The notes: generated from the sequence alone by a model not told the origin. A stretch of 46,146 nucleotides of DNA from JAAYLC01 sp964636665 (GCA_964636665.1 CAZWVT010000009.1:1-46146), one strand, 5' to 3'; numbered from the stretch's first letter, positions 34,649 to 43,896 are shown. Numbers and translations: made by a program.

Positions 34649-35413
34649 CTATACTTTTTTACAAATCGGAATTAATTCTCCTTTGGGCAATCGGTATTTT
34701 TCGATTTCGGTATCCCTTAATTTCTTGGTGAAATCAACTGCATTTACTTGAAATCCAACAGCAGCCAGTTTATCGAAATAATCCATTCCATAAACACGAA
34801 CGTGATCGTATTGCCCGAAAATTTTTCTTCGTTCTTCAGGATTGGTAATGCTGTCGTCTTCAAAAGTTTCTAATCGTTCTTTTTCATAAGGAACTTGTAA
34901 AACGGCATATCCGCCGGGTTTGAGAATACGAAAAAGTTCGCTCATCGCTTTAGTATCGTCCGGAATGTGTTCCAATACGTGATTGCAGATAATTAAATCA
35001 AATTTATCATTTGAAAAAGGTAAATTGCAAATATCTGCTTTTACATCGGCAATGGGTGAGTTTAAATCGGTTGTGGTGTAGTTCCAATATTTATTTTTCT
35101 TAAATCTCTTGTAAAAAGCTTGTTCCGGTGCAAAGTGAAGCACTTTAAATGGTTGGGCCAACCAATCTGTTTCAGTTGTAATATATAGCCATAAAAGCCG
35201 ATGTCTTTCCAATGAAAGCGTGCCTGGAGAAAGGACATTTTCCCGAATATTTTCGTATCCGTAAGGGAGAAACTTCCGATAAGATTTTCCGTTGATAGGA
35301 TCGGTATAACGATTCCCGCGAAGCAAAAAATCTACAAAGGGTCTTCCGACAAGACTTATACGAATAAGCAAAGGACGCGGAAGCAGATTGAGAAGTTTTT
35401 TGAAAAAGGACAT
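34649..35413 (-). CDS. Class I SAM-dependent methyltransferase
   Basis: The 254-residue product has a Methyltransf_11-type domain in its C-terminal half: motif I region VLHFAPEQAFYKRFK, then IADVKADICNLPFSNDKFDLIICNHVLEHIPDD and AMSELFRILKPGGYAVLQVPY. The N-terminal 90 residues are a basic, Leu/Arg-rich extension (LLPRPLLIRISLVGRP). The acceptor is unknown; small molecule, lipid or glycan substrates are all possible. It follows map by 34 bp in the same direction and probably shares its transcript. Confidence 0.9.
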   Translation of the reverse strand: MSFFKKLLNLLPRPLLIRISLVGRPFVDFLLRGNRYTDPINGKSYRKFLPYGYENIRENVLSPGTLSLERHRLLWLYITTETDWLAQPFKVLHFAPEQAFYKRFKKNKYWNYTTTDLNSPIADVKADICNLPFSNDKFDLIICNHVLEHIPDDTKAMSELFRILKPGGYAVLQVPYEKERLETFEDDSITNPEERRKIFGQYDHVRVYGMDYFDKLAAVGFQVNAVDFTKKLRDTEIEKYRLPKGELIPICKKV

Positions 35414-35447
35414 TACATTTTATGGAGCAAAGAGTAGTTTTTTTATT

Positions 35448-36251
35448 TTAGGGTCTAAATTCATCTTCTTCATTACTTTGAATCCCAAGAACTTCATAGA
35501 TGTAATCAAAAGTAGAAAGAAGTTGTGGTTTTCCGTCCACAATTGCCACATTGTGTTCAAAATGGGCACTTGCCTGACCGTCAAGAGTAACAATAGTCCA
35601 TCCGTCTGAAAGCTGTTTTACGCGATGTGTTCCAAGATTTATCATCGGTTCGATGGCAACGGTCATTCCTTCCATAAATTTTTTACCGCGACCTCTTTTT
35701 CCGTAATTGGGCATTTCAGGATCTTCGTGCATTTTTCTGCCGATTCCATGACCAACCAATTCCCGAACAACGCCGTAACCTTCTGCTTCACAATAATGTT
35801 GAATGGCATGTCCGACATCGCCAACACGATTTCCTTTTTTAAATTCTCGAATTCCGACGTATAAAGATTCTTTGGTAATTTGAAGCAATTTTTTTACTTC
35901 AGGAGCAACTTCCCCGATTTCAAACGTGTAGGCGTGATCGCCGTAAAATCCGTTTTTAACAGCGCCACAGTCAATCGAAACAATATCTCCTTCTTTTAAA
36001 GGAATATCTGTAGGCAATCCGTGAACAACAGCTTCATTAACGCTGGTCAAAATTGTTGATGGACAACCGTAAAGTCCAAGAAATCCCGGGACGGCATCTT
36101 GAGAACGAATATAGTCTTCTGCGAGTTTATCAAGATGTTTTGTCGTAATGCCCGGTTTAAGTTCTTTGGCAAGCATTCCCAAAGTACGGGATACGATTAG
36201 CGCGCTTTCACGCATTAAAGCAATTTCTTCTGATGTTTTTGGAATAATCAT
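35448..36251 (-). CDS. map: Type I methionine aminopeptidase
   Basis: The 267-residue enzyme removes the N-terminal Met from new proteins. The metal ligands are visible in order: Asp in VSIDCGAV, Asp in YGDHAYTF, His in ELVGHGIGRKMHE, Glu in VAIEPMINL and Glu in AHFEHNVAI. The length fits the bacterial type I enzyme without an N-terminal zinc extension. It is 34 bp downstream of the thioredoxin-like lipoprotein gene and 34 bp upstream of the methyltransferase gene; the equal short gaps suggest a shared transcript. An essential housekeeping gene. Confidence 0.97.
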   Translation of the reverse strand: MIIPKTSEEIALMRESALIVSRTLGMLAKELKPGITTKHLDKLAEDYIRSQDAVPGFLGLYGCPSTILTSVNEAVVHGLPTDIPLKEGDIVSIDCGAVKNGFYGDHAYTFEIGEVAPEVKKLLQITKESLYVGIREFKKGNRVGDVGHAIQHYCEAEGYGVVRELVGHGIGRKMHEDPEMPNYGKRGRGKKFMEGMTVAIEPMINLGTHRVKQLSDGWTIVTLDGQASAHFEHNVAIVDGKPQLLSTFDYIYEVLGIQSNEEDEFRP

Positions 36252-36285
36252 ATTATGTTTTGAATGCTGTTTTTTTAGAAAATCT

Positions 36286-36828
36286 CTAAAAATCCAAATA
36301 GGGGTGTTTGTAATCTTTTCCGCTCAAAATATCGAGCATGTCTTGTTCTAACGAGCGAATGGGATATTCTACAATTCGATTTAATTCTTTACCGTTTTTG
36401 TAAAAAATAATGGTGGGAACCTGTTGGATGTCGTATTTTTTGACAAGGTCGGCGGGTTCCGTTTTATCTTCGGAAACGGCATACATATCCATATCGGATT
36501 CATCATAATCCAACTCGTCTAAAATTTTGTATAAAATAGGAATATCTCGATGGCTGTCTTCGCACCAACTCCCCATAAAAGTAACGATTTCAACGTCATT
36601 AATTAAGGGATATAATTGTTCTAATACATTTTTATTCGGTTCGTAAACGGCATATCCATCATTATACCAAGGGCTGAATTCTTGATTTATAAGACCTTCA
36701 CGGTTGATTTTTCCTATTAAAATTGTTTCATAAGTGCCTTCTGCTTTTTGATTTACAGGCACTTTATCTTGGGGTGAATTACAAGCCATAACTATAAATA
36801 TGCTGAAAATTAATGCGCTATATTTCAT
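36286..36828 (-). CDS. Thioredoxin-fold lipoprotein with a CxxS active site
   Basis: The 180-residue product has a lipoprotein signal (IFIVMAC, Cys16) and a thioredoxin domain at about 60-175. The active-site loop reads GSWCEDSHRDIP: Cys89 is present but the resolving Cys is Ser92. The cis-proline is in QQVPTIIFYKNGKEL. A monothiol CxxS site suggests isomerase, glutathionylation or sensing activity, or a client-trapping role, rather than disulfide reduction. It lies 40 bp after the S9 peptidase gene and 34 bp before map, on the same strand. The specific client is unknown. Confidence 0.88.
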   Translation of the reverse strand: MKYSALIFSIFIVMACNSPQDKVPVNQKAEGTYETILIGKINREGLINQEFSPWYNDGYAVYEPNKNVLEQLYPLINDVEIVTFMGSWCEDSHRDIPILYKILDELDYDESDMDMYAVSEDKTEPADLVKKYDIQQVPTIIFYKNGKELNRIVEYPIRSLEQDMLDILSGKDYKHPYLDF

Positions 36829-36868
36829 CTGGTTTTATTTAAAAAATTTACTGCCGGTTTCTTTAGGT

Positions 36869-38767
36869 TTACAGCGTTTCTTTCAACCACTCAAAAAATT
36901 GGCGTTGCCAAACGATTGCATTTTGGGGATTCAAAATCCAGTGATTTTCATCGGGGAAATACAATAATCTGCTTTTTATACCTTGTAATTGAGCAGCTTG
37001 GAATGCGCCCAATCCTTGTTCGATAGGAACTCGGTAGTCTCTTCCGCCTTGGATAATGAGAATTGGTGTGTTCCATTTTTCAACGTAATTGACGGGATTG
37101 TATTCGTTAAATGCTTTTTGCGCATCGACATTGTCTTTTTCCCAATAAGGACCGCCCATATCGTGGTTGACAAAAAACAATTCCTCGGTTGTTCCGTACA
37201 TAGCGCGATTGTCAAAAACGCCGTTGTGAGAAATAAAAGATTTAAATCTGTTGTTGTGATTTCCGGCAAGCCAAAATACCGAATAACCTCCAAAGCTGGC
37301 TCCTACAGCGCCCAATCGGCCAGAATCGACATAAGGTTCCTTTGCTATTTCATCAATTGCATCAAGATAATCCTGCATGGCACCACCTCCCCAGTTTTTG
37401 CTTATTTCGGCATTCCATTCAACACCGTGACCCGGCATTCCGCGTCGGTTGGGTGCAACAATAATATAACCTTGCGAAGCCATTAACTGAAAATTCCAAC
37501 GGAATGAATAAAACTGAGACAACGGCGATTGCGGACCGCCTTGTGCATAAAGCAAAGTTGGATATTTTTTGTTTTTATCAAAATTTGGAGGAAGAATCAC
37601 CCATACGAGCATTTTCTTTCCGTCCTGAGTTGTTACATAGCGTTTTTCAACTTGAGGCAAGTCTAATTTTGAATAAAATTCGTCATTGACTTTTGTCAAC
37701 GGAGTAAAGGTTTTCTTTTTTAAATCATATGAAAAAATTTCTGTGGCACGATTCATATCGGTACGAGTAACGATAAGTGAACCTTTGATTTCTCCCACGA
37801 TTCCCGTAACGTCGAATTGACCGTCCGACAATTGCTCGATATTAGGCATTTTTCGAGTACGTCCGGGATAATCTACTTTAAACAATTGTACGGTGCCATT
37901 AATGGGAGCCGTAAAATATATATCTTTTCCGTTTTCTGCCCATTTGAAACTCCAAACAGTTTCATCCCAATGTGATGTGAGGTTTTGTTTGATTCCATTT
38001 TCCAATACGATGATGTCATTTTTATCTGCTTCATAACCCGGAGTTTTCATTTGCAAATATGCCAAAACCCCTTTGTTTGAAAAGGCAGGATTCGTGTCGT
38101 ATCCTTTATTGTCTTCGGTTATGTTTTCAGTTTTTCCTGATTTTAAATTGTATTTGTAAATGTCTGTATTGGTGCTGGTTGCATAAGCTGTGCCTTCTTC
38201 TTTTTTGCTGACGTAATAAATATTTTCGCCATCAGGTCCCCAAACGTAATCTTCATCTCCGCCAAAAGGTGCTTGAGGCGAATAGTATGGTTCGTTTTCC
38301 ATAATATCCACTTCAGTATCGTTTTCTAAATTTTTATAGAAAACGTGATTGAACTTTCCTTCATTGAAAGTGTCCCAATGTCTGTAATCTAATGAATTAT
38401 AAACATAAACATCACTTTGTGGAAGGTCTTTATAGATGTCTAAACCTTTAATATCTTTTAAATGAACTTCTTTGTGAAACAGTTTGTGTTTTCCGTCCGG
38501 TGAGATGTTTTTATCTACAGCTTTCACCTCATTTTCACTGATTTCCGTTGCATTTCCACCTGAAACCGACATTTTGTAATACTTGGTTTCCGAATTGTTT
38601 TTTTCCACGTTTGGGATGGTAACTCTATAATACAATTCTTTACTGTCCTCAGACAATCCGATAGGACTGACACGTTTTACCTGCCATAACAATTCCGGAG
38701 TCATCGTCTGTTGTGCATAAGCCAATCCGGCACTCATAAGTGTTAACACAAAAAATATTTTTTTCAT
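36869..38767 (-). CDS. S9 family (prolyl oligopeptidase-type) serine peptidase
   Basis: From ATG 38767 the product has 632 residues: a signal peptide (MKKIFFVLTLMSAGLAYAQ), a beta-propeller domain (about 30-380), and an alpha/beta-hydrolase domain. The nucleophile is in GAVGASFGGYSV near residue 490, the acid in GGRDYRVP and the His in DENHWIL. This matches the S9C subfamily, which includes DPP5 of Porphyromonas gingivalis, a periplasmic dipeptidyl-peptidase preferring hydrophobic residues. The upstream in-frame TTG at 38794 lies inside the promoter box, so ATG 38767 is preferred. Exact specificity is unproven. Confidence 0.93.
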   Translation of the reverse strand: MKKIFFVLTLMSAGLAYAQQTMTPELLWQVKRVSPIGLSEDSKELYYRVTIPNVEKNNSETKYYKMSVSGGNATEISENEVKAVDKNISPDGKHKLFHKEVHLKDIKGLDIYKDLPQSDVYVYNSLDYRHWDTFNEGKFNHVFYKNLENDTEVDIMENEPYYSPQAPFGGDEDYVWGPDGENIYYVSKKEEGTAYATSTNTDIYKYNLKSGKTENITEDNKGYDTNPAFSNKGVLAYLQMKTPGYEADKNDIIVLENGIKQNLTSHWDETVWSFKWAENGKDIYFTAPINGTVQLFKVDYPGRTRKMPNIEQLSDGQFDVTGIVGEIKGSLIVTRTDMNRATEIFSYDLKKKTFTPLTKVNDEFYSKLDLPQVEKRYVTTQDGKKMLVWVILPPNFDKNKKYPTLLYAQGGPQSPLSQFYSFRWNFQLMASQGYIIVAPNRRGMPGHGVEWNAEISKNWGGGAMQDYLDAIDEIAKEPYVDSGRLGAVGASFGGYSVFWLAGNHNNRFKSFISHNGVFDNRAMYGTTEELFFVNHDMGGPYWEKDNVDAQKAFNEYNPVNYVEKWNTPILIIQGGRDYRVPIEQGLGAFQAAQLQGIKSRLLYFPDENHWILNPQNAIVWQRQFFEWLKETL

Positions 38768-38791
38768 TCGTAATCGATTTTCGTAAAGTTG

Positions 38792-38799
38792 CAAAGTTA
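38792..38799 (-). promoter_or_regulatory. Promoter -7 box of the S9 peptidase gene
   Basis: The minus strand reads TAACTTTG, matching TAnnTTTG, 25 nt before the ATG at 38767. It lies downstream of the GNAT-like gene, giving the peptidase its own start of transcription. Confidence 0.5.
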
Positions 38800-38824
38800 T
38801 TAAAATTGTGGAATCAATTTAGAT

Positions 38825-39988
38825 TTAAGTGATAATAGGCGCTCGTTCAAAGACTTTTGTACGATCAAAAAGGTAACGGTAAGTTTTCATTTCCCGAAAA
38901 CGCTTGGCACCGAGATTTTCACATACCTTAATCATTTTGGGATTAAAATCTCCAATCCAAGTCATCACAATTTCTCTATAGTTGGTGTTTTTAGTCAAGT
39001 AGTTTCCTGCCCAATCAATCATTGCACTTTCTACGCCTTCACCTTGCCAATCCCGAGAAACTCCAAAAACGATGCCTACCATCGTACGCGGGGTCTGTCT
39101 CCATTTGTGGTAAAGAAATTTAAGTTTTCCAAGCCAATTTAATTTTCCGTCGACATATTTAAAAATCTCGTTGAGTTCGGGAATGTTTATAAAAAAACCG
39201 ATGGGTTCGTCTTTGTAATAAGCAAAAATGACAATCCGCGGATCGATGACAGGTTTTAGTGAATTGAATATTTTTTGAGCCGCAGGTTGTGTAATCGGTT
39301 TAAAATGATTGTGTCCGCCCCAAGCTGCATTGTAAACTGTTCGAAAATCTTCAACAACTTGATTTATCGGGATATCTACAATATTGGTTACGCGAATTTC
39401 TTCATTTGATATAATTTTTTTCGATTTTCGTTTAAACACTTCTTGTACCGGCATCAGAACAGGGCGTTTGTAAAGATATTGCTCAAAATAAGTTTGAAAT
39501 CCATAATTTTCCATCAATTCCTGATAATAAGGCGGATTGTAATTCATTCCATAAGAAGGTGGTGCTTCAAAATTCTTTATGAGCAATCCCCAAAATTGGT
39601 TTCTTTCTCCAAAATTTATCGGACCGTCCATAGCTTCCATTCCTTCTTGTTCCAACCAGTTTTTTGCAGTGTTCATAATGAAATTAGCAGTATCCTGATT
39701 GTTGATAGATTCAAAAAAACCGATTCCGCCGGTGGGTTGTTTCTCAGTATATGCTGTCTTGGGATTGATAAAAGCAGCAATGCGACCAACCAATTTTTCG
39801 TTTTCATTTAGAAAAATCCATCGTCTTGCCTTTCCTTTTCTCAATAATTTATTTTTAGAAGGATCAAAAAGTTTGTCTATGTCTTGAAACAAGTGCGGGA
39901 TATAATTAGGGTCGTCTGAATAAATTATCGATGGAATCCGATGAAATTGTTTTAAAGTTTTTTTATCGGTAACTAAAACTGCTTGCAT
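38825..39988 (-). CDS. GNAT-like N-acetyltransferase family protein
   Basis: From ATG 39988 the product has 387 residues. The N-terminal region (FHRIPSIIYSDDPNYIPHLFQDI) is typical of a large GNAT-related family in Bacteroidota, and the C-terminal domain carries the acetyl-CoA loop in FGVSRDWQGEGVESAM plus TWIGDFNPKMIKVCENLGAKRFR. The substrate is unknown. An ATG at 40027 would give 13 more residues but would leave only about five bases between the predicted transcription start and the codon, so I prefer 39988. It has its own promoter. Confidence 0.8.
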   Translation of the reverse strand: MQAVLVTDKKTLKQFHRIPSIIYSDDPNYIPHLFQDIDKLFDPSKNKLLRKGKARRWIFLNENEKLVGRIAAFINPKTAYTEKQPTGGIGFFESINNQDTANFIMNTAKNWLEQEGMEAMDGPINFGERNQFWGLLIKNFEAPPSYGMNYNPPYYQELMENYGFQTYFEQYLYKRPVLMPVQEVFKRKSKKIISNEEIRVTNIVDIPINQVVEDFRTVYNAAWGGHNHFKPITQPAAQKIFNSLKPVIDPRIVIFAYYKDEPIGFFINIPELNEIFKYVDGKLNWLGKLKFLYHKWRQTPRTMVGIVFGVSRDWQGEGVESAMIDWAGNYLTKNTNYREIVMTWIGDFNPKMIKVCENLGAKRFREMKTYRYLFDRTKVFERAPIIT

Positions 39989-40037
39989 AAAATTTAAAAA
40001 TATACGTTTAGTTAGCGGTTGGTTCATGAGATTTTCA

Positions 40038-40045
40038 CAAAACTA
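40038..40045 (-). promoter_or_regulatory. Promoter -7 box of the GNAT-like gene
   Basis: The minus strand reads TAGTTTTG, matching TAnnTTTG, 50 nt before the chosen start at 39988. Confidence 0.45.
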
Positions 40046-40123
40046 ATCCTTTTATTTTTTATGTCAATCAAGTTGCGCAAAACATTTAGAACGCATTAAG
40101 CAGATTTATCTTGAATTCTCACT

Positions 40124-40131
40124 TACCTTTG
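40124..40131 (+). promoter_or_regulatory. Promoter -7 box of rimO
   Basis: TACCTTTG matches TAnnTTTG and lies 48 nt before the rimO start at 40180. Confidence 0.5.
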
Positions 40132-40179
40132 CACGCTTGTTTAGCGGATAATTTACCGCCAATAAACTGAATTTCAATT

Positions 40180-41484
40180 ATGAGAACAAAGTCGATAAAG
40201 AAAAATAAAATTAATGTAGTAACCTTGGGTTGTTCCAAAAATGTGTACGACAGTGAAGTGTTGATGGGACAATTAAAAGCAAATAACAAAGAAGTCGTCC
40301 ACGAAGAGACAGGAAATATTGTAGTTATCAATACTTGCGGATTTATTAATAACGCTAAGGAAGAAAGTATTAATACCATTCTTGAATATATCGATAAGAA
40401 AGAGGAAGGAATAGTGGACAAAGTTTTTGTAACCGGATGTTTGTCGGAACGTTACAAACCGGATTTGGAACGGGAGATTCCAAATGTAGATCAGTATTTT
40501 GGTACTACAGAATTGCCTTCTTTATTAAAAGCGCTGGGTGCTGATTACAAACATGAATTGGTCGGAGAACGACTGATGACCACGCCGAAAAATTACGCTT
40601 ATTTAAAAATCGCCGAAGGATGCAACCGACCGTGTTCTTTTTGTGCAATTCCACTGATGCGCGGAACTCACAAAAGCAGGGAAATGGCCGATTTGGTTTC
40701 AGAAGCTGAAAAATTGGCTGCAAAAGGAGTGAAAGAATTAATTCTGATAGCACAAGATTTAACTTATTACGGACTGGACTTATACAAAAGACGCGCTTTG
40801 GCTGATTTATTGAAAAAGTTAGCAGAAGTTGAAGGAATCGAGTGGATTCGCTTGCACTATGCTTTTCCGACGGGTTTCCCGATGGATATTTTGGAAGTGA
40901 TGAAGGACGAACCAAAAATCTGTAATTACATCGACATTCCGCTGCAGCATATTTCAGATTCGATTTTAAAATCAATGAGACGCGGAACGACTAAGGAAAA
41001 AACCGATAAATTATTAAAAGAATTCCGTAAAGCTGTTCCCGATATGGCAATTCGAACGACTTTAATTGTAGGATATCCCGGGGAAACCGAAGAAGATTTT
41101 AATATTTTGAAAGAATGGGTTCGAGAAACACGTTTTGAACGCTTGGGTTGTTTTACTTACAGTCACGAAGAAAACACCCATGCTTATCAATTGGAAGACG
41201 ATGTTCCTGAAGCGGTTAAAATGGAGCGTGCCAATGAGATTATGGACATACAGTCGCAAATTTCGTGGGAATTAAATCAAGAAAAAGTAGGGAAGACGCT
41301 TCGTGTGATGATTGACCGAAAAGAAGGAGGATATTTTGTAGGGCGAACAGAATACGACAGTCCAAGTGTGGATAATGAAGTATTGATAAATGCAGACGAA
41401 ACGTATCTGAGACCCGGCGATTTTTACAATGTGGAAATAACCGCCGCAGAAGATTTTGATTTATACGGTGTTTTAAAAAAGTAA
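40180..41484 (+). CDS. rimO: Ribosomal protein S12 methylthiotransferase RimO
   Basis: The 434-residue radical-SAM enzyme adds a methylthio group to Asp89 of ribosomal protein S12. The N-terminal MTTase domain has its three cluster cysteines (Cys18 in LGCSKN, Cys53 in NTCGF, Cys87 in VTGC). The radical-SAM motif is CNRPCSFC with Cys148, Cys152 and Cys155, and a C-terminal TRAM domain follows (about 370-430). The LGCSKNVYDSE opening is typical of RimO rather than MiaB. It has its own promoter and a perfect terminator. In many Bacteroidota rimO lies just after ftsY; here it is separated from it and precedes the cluster. Confidence 0.96.
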   Translation: MRTKSIKKNKINVVTLGCSKNVYDSEVLMGQLKANNKEVVHEETGNIVVINTCGFINNAKEESINTILEYIDKKEEGIVDKVFVTGCLSERYKPDLEREIPNVDQYFGTTELPSLLKALGADYKHELVGERLMTTPKNYAYLKIAEGCNRPCSFCAIPLMRGTHKSREMADLVSEAEKLAAKGVKELILIAQDLTYYGLDLYKRRALADLLKKLAEVEGIEWIRLHYAFPTGFPMDILEVMKDEPKICNYIDIPLQHISDSILKSMRRGTTKEKTDKLLKEFRKAVPDMAIRTTLIVGYPGETEEDFNILKEWVRETRFERLGCFTYSHEENTHAYQLEDDVPEAVKMERANEIMDIQSQISWELNQEKVGKTLRVMIDRKEGGYFVGRTEYDSPSVDNEVLINADETYLRPGDFYNVEITAAEDFDLYGVLKK

Positions 41485-41528
41485 ATAACCACCGATTTTT
41501 CTTCAAAAATCAATAAAAGTTAAAAATC

Positions 41529-41566
41529 AAAAGAGCTTCCTTATTTTTCAATAAGGAAGCTCTTTT
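41529..41566 (+). terminator. Rho-independent terminator after rimO
   Basis: A perfect 17-bp inverted repeat (AAAAGAGCTTCCTTATT with its complement) around a 4-nt loop, ending in Ts, 44 nt after the rimO stop. It is also A-rich on the left and may serve the convergent glycosyltransferase transcript. Confidence 0.9.
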
Positions 41567-41680
41567 TCAATCAATTGGTCAACATCATTTTTAAAACTGG
41601 TTGCCGTCTTAAATATGAGCGGTTGAAGCAACTAACCTACACATAGAATTAATGGAAAGCATCCATTAAGGGGGAAATCA

Positions 41681-43078
41681 TTATTTCTTTTCTGCCAAAC
41701 CTCTGGTCAACCATCCTCTGCGACTTGCAGTTGCAATGGCATACGGAGTTATCCAGAACAATCCGAAAGTATAAAAAATACTGTATGTATATGCCCAAAC
41801 GGATTCAGATACAGAATATCTTTTTGCATAAAACAAAGCAGGGAAACTTGAGAATATAAGAATAGCAAATAGGGTTGAAGTTAAAAACAATATCGGATGT
41901 GTTACGATAAAGAATAACATAAATAAGATAAGCGGGTAACACATTATTATTTTTAACGATTGGCTTAAGAATAAAACCCTCGGTCCAAATTTGTTTCCTT
42001 TTCTAAAGTTATTAAAAACGTATTTTGACATTTCAATATTTTCACGAACATTACTTCGGCTCCATCTGATAAACATTTTATACAACCCTTTATAATTTTC
42101 AGGAACTTCGGTATAGCAATAAGCATTTCTTTGGAAAAGCACGCTGTACCCTTGTTTTAGTATCATATTTGTCATCGCTCTGTCTTCACCGATATCGGAG
42201 GGTTTTCCCATAAATGTTTGGTTAATCCAAGTTTCCAAACATGCAAATACAGCTTCACGGCGATAAGCGGCAAGCGCACCCGGAGTACATAAAACCGAAT
42301 TCAAACTGCTTTCTGCGGAACGGACAAATTCAAAACTCAGCACAAAACTCACATCCAGCATTTTGGGAAGCAAGGCTTTTTGATTGTTCAATACGCGAAT
42401 ATTTCCGGCAACTGCACCACAGTTTTGATCTACGATAAACGGACTTACCAAATTTCGAAGCGTGTCTTTTCTTACTACAGAATCACTATCTACTGTTACA
42501 AAAACATTTCCGTTTCCTAAATGAAACCCACGATAAAGGGCATGGCGCTTTCCTTTGTTTTTTGGTTGTTGGTAAATTGAAACGCGAGTGCCAAGGTGTT
42601 GTTTGGCGCGTTGCATCCATGCCCATGTATCGTCCTGACTTCCATCATCAATTGCAATAAGTTGCAACTTTTCGAGAGGATAATCACTTGAAGCCAGACT
42701 TATTAGGGTGTTATAAACTTGTTTCCCTTCGTTATATGCAGGAACGATAACCGTTGTTGTAGGTAATTCCTCATCAGTTACAGAGGGAATGGATTTGTAT
42801 TTAAAGTAGCGAACTACAGTATATAGGAAGAACAAACCATTAAATGCGACAAGACCTGTAGCAATATATAGGAATATTGCGCCAATAGTCGAACTTAAGC
42901 GGTCTTCACGAAATTGAATAAAATCATCTTGGAGATTAAAAAAGAGATAAGATGCAAGAAGCATCAACAAGAAAGAACTACCAAGAACAAAGATTGCCCA
43001 AGGATTCGTTGGTTTTTTCTTGCTTTGAATATTATCAACTTGCAGATTCGTTTTTAATTCCGTTTGAGTATTCATCAT
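41681..43078 (-). CDS. Membrane glycosyltransferase family 2 (processive type)
   Basis: The 465-residue product has two N-terminal membrane helices (about 29-48 and 66-88), a GT-A catalytic domain and C-terminal helices (about 370-440). Motifs in order are TTVIVPAYNEG, AIDDGSQDD, VTVDSDSVV (metal-binding DxD), GEDRAMTN (catalytic base region) and IRWSRSN, the QxxRW-like site of processive synthases. The family includes hyaluronan and poly-N-acetylglucosamine synthases, so it probably builds an exported or cell-surface polysaccharide. The sugar cannot be inferred, and no exopolysaccharide partner is adjacent. It separates rimO from the rpmB cluster. Confidence 0.9.
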   Translation of the reverse strand: MMNTQTELKTNLQVDNIQSKKKPTNPWAIFVLGSSFLLMLLASYLFFNLQDDFIQFREDRLSSTIGAIFLYIATGLVAFNGLFFLYTVVRYFKYKSIPSVTDEELPTTTVIVPAYNEGKQVYNTLISLASSDYPLEKLQLIAIDDGSQDDTWAWMQRAKQHLGTRVSIYQQPKNKGKRHALYRGFHLGNGNVFVTVDSDSVVRKDTLRNLVSPFIVDQNCGAVAGNIRVLNNQKALLPKMLDVSFVLSFEFVRSAESSLNSVLCTPGALAAYRREAVFACLETWINQTFMGKPSDIGEDRAMTNMILKQGYSVLFQRNAYCYTEVPENYKGLYKMFIRWSRSNVRENIEMSKYVFNNFRKGNKFGPRVLFLSQSLKIIMCYPLILFMLFFIVTHPILFLTSTLFAILIFSSFPALFYAKRYSVSESVWAYTYSIFYTFGLFWITPYAIATASRRGWLTRGLAEKK

Positions 43079-43408
43079 TGGTATAAAAAATTGATTTCCG
43101 TAAGGCTAATTGGCAATCGATGTGCCTTTAATGTAAAATACTGAATGCCAACATGGTTTGAGTTTTATTGCCTGCGCAATGTGTGTAATAATTATACGAT
43201 AGTGTGTAATTGTGTGTACAGTTCGAGGAATTCTGACAATATTTGCGAGGGCTTTTTTCATTATAAGATTGCGCATATATGTTATAGCGTGTTAGTTTTG
43301 CAGACATTGATTTTATTTAAATAGAAAAAACAATCATATATTTTTTGCGTATCCCGATAAGTTTATATATTTTTGCACCTTGTTTTTAAATAACTAATAA
43401 GTAAGACA
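43079..43408. other. Divergent intergenic region between glycosyltransferase and rpmB
   Basis: This 330-bp region holds the rpmB promoter at its right end. Near 43181-43218 there are three GTGTGTAA/GTGTGTAC copies at irregular spacing, possibly regulatory. I see no gene and no exact -7 box for the glycosyltransferase. Confidence 0.6.
43344..43375 (+). promoter_or_regulatory. Promoter of the rpmB-rpmG-DUF4295 operon
   Basis: TTTG at 43344-43347 is followed after 20 nt by TATTTTTG at 43368-43375, a full -33/-7 promoter of the Bacteroidota type, 33 nt before rpmB. This is among the best promoter matches in the window. Confidence 0.7.
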
Positions 43409-43648
43409 ATGTCAAGAGTTTGTGAGCTTACCGGAAAAAGAGCGATGGTGGGAAACAACGTTTCTCACGCAATTAATAAGACGAAGCGTAAATTCAATGT
43501 AAATTTGCTGAAAAAGCGTTTTTACATTCCTGAAGAAGATAAGTGGATAACCCTTCGTGTTTCTGCATCAGCAATTAAAGATATCAATAAAAAAGGGATT
43601 TCTGCGGTTCTTAAAGAAGCACGTCAGAAAGGATATTTGACCAAATAA
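43409..43648 (+). CDS. rpmB: Ribosomal protein L28
   Basis: The 79-residue protein matches L28: the opening MSRVCELTGKRAMVGNNVSHAINKTKRKF is the conserved start, followed by LLKKRFYIPEEDKWITLRVS and the basic end. It has one Cys only, so it is the zinc-free form. L28 binds 23S rRNA in the large subunit. It is the first gene of an operon with L33 and a DUF4295 protein, and its strong promoter fits a ribosomal protein. Confidence 0.98.
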   Translation: MSRVCELTGKRAMVGNNVSHAINKTKRKFNVNLLKKRFYIPEEDKWITLRVSASAIKDINKKGISAVLKEARQKGYLTK

Positions 43649-43673
43649 GTACAAAAAATAAAAGTCTGTTATT

Positions 43674-43856
43674 ATGGCTAAAAAGGGAAATAGAGTACAG
43701 GTAATATTAGAATGTACAGAGCATAAAGAATCCGGAAAACCGGGAACTTCGCGTTACATTACTACAAAAAATAAAAAGAACACGCCGGATAGGTTGGAGA
43801 TGAAAAAATTCAATCCGATTCTGAAGCGAATGACTGTTCATAAAGAGATTAAATAA
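43674..43856 (+). CDS. rpmG: Ribosomal protein L33
   Basis: The 60-residue protein is L33 (MAKKGNRVQVILECTEH ... SRYITTKNKKNTPDRLEMKKFNP). It has a single Cys (Cys14) and lacks the two CxxC pairs, so it is the zinc-independent C-minus form. It lies 25 bp after L28 and 40 bp before the DUF4295 gene in the same operon. Confidence 0.98.
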   Translation: MAKKGNRVQVILECTEHKESGKPGTSRYITTKNKKNTPDRLEMKKFNPILKRMTVHKEIK

Positions 43857-43896
43857 TTATTAATCCTTAATTTTTTAAGGTCTAAAAAATAATAAA

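Noticed and set aside
38768..38794. Upstream TTG start for the S9 peptidase
   Set aside because: It lies inside the promoter box and would place nine charged residues before a clear signal peptide.
40505..40975. Open frame of 156 codons antisense to rimO
   Set aside because: It lies entirely within rimO on the opposite strand, lacks any recognisable domain, and rimO is strongly supported.
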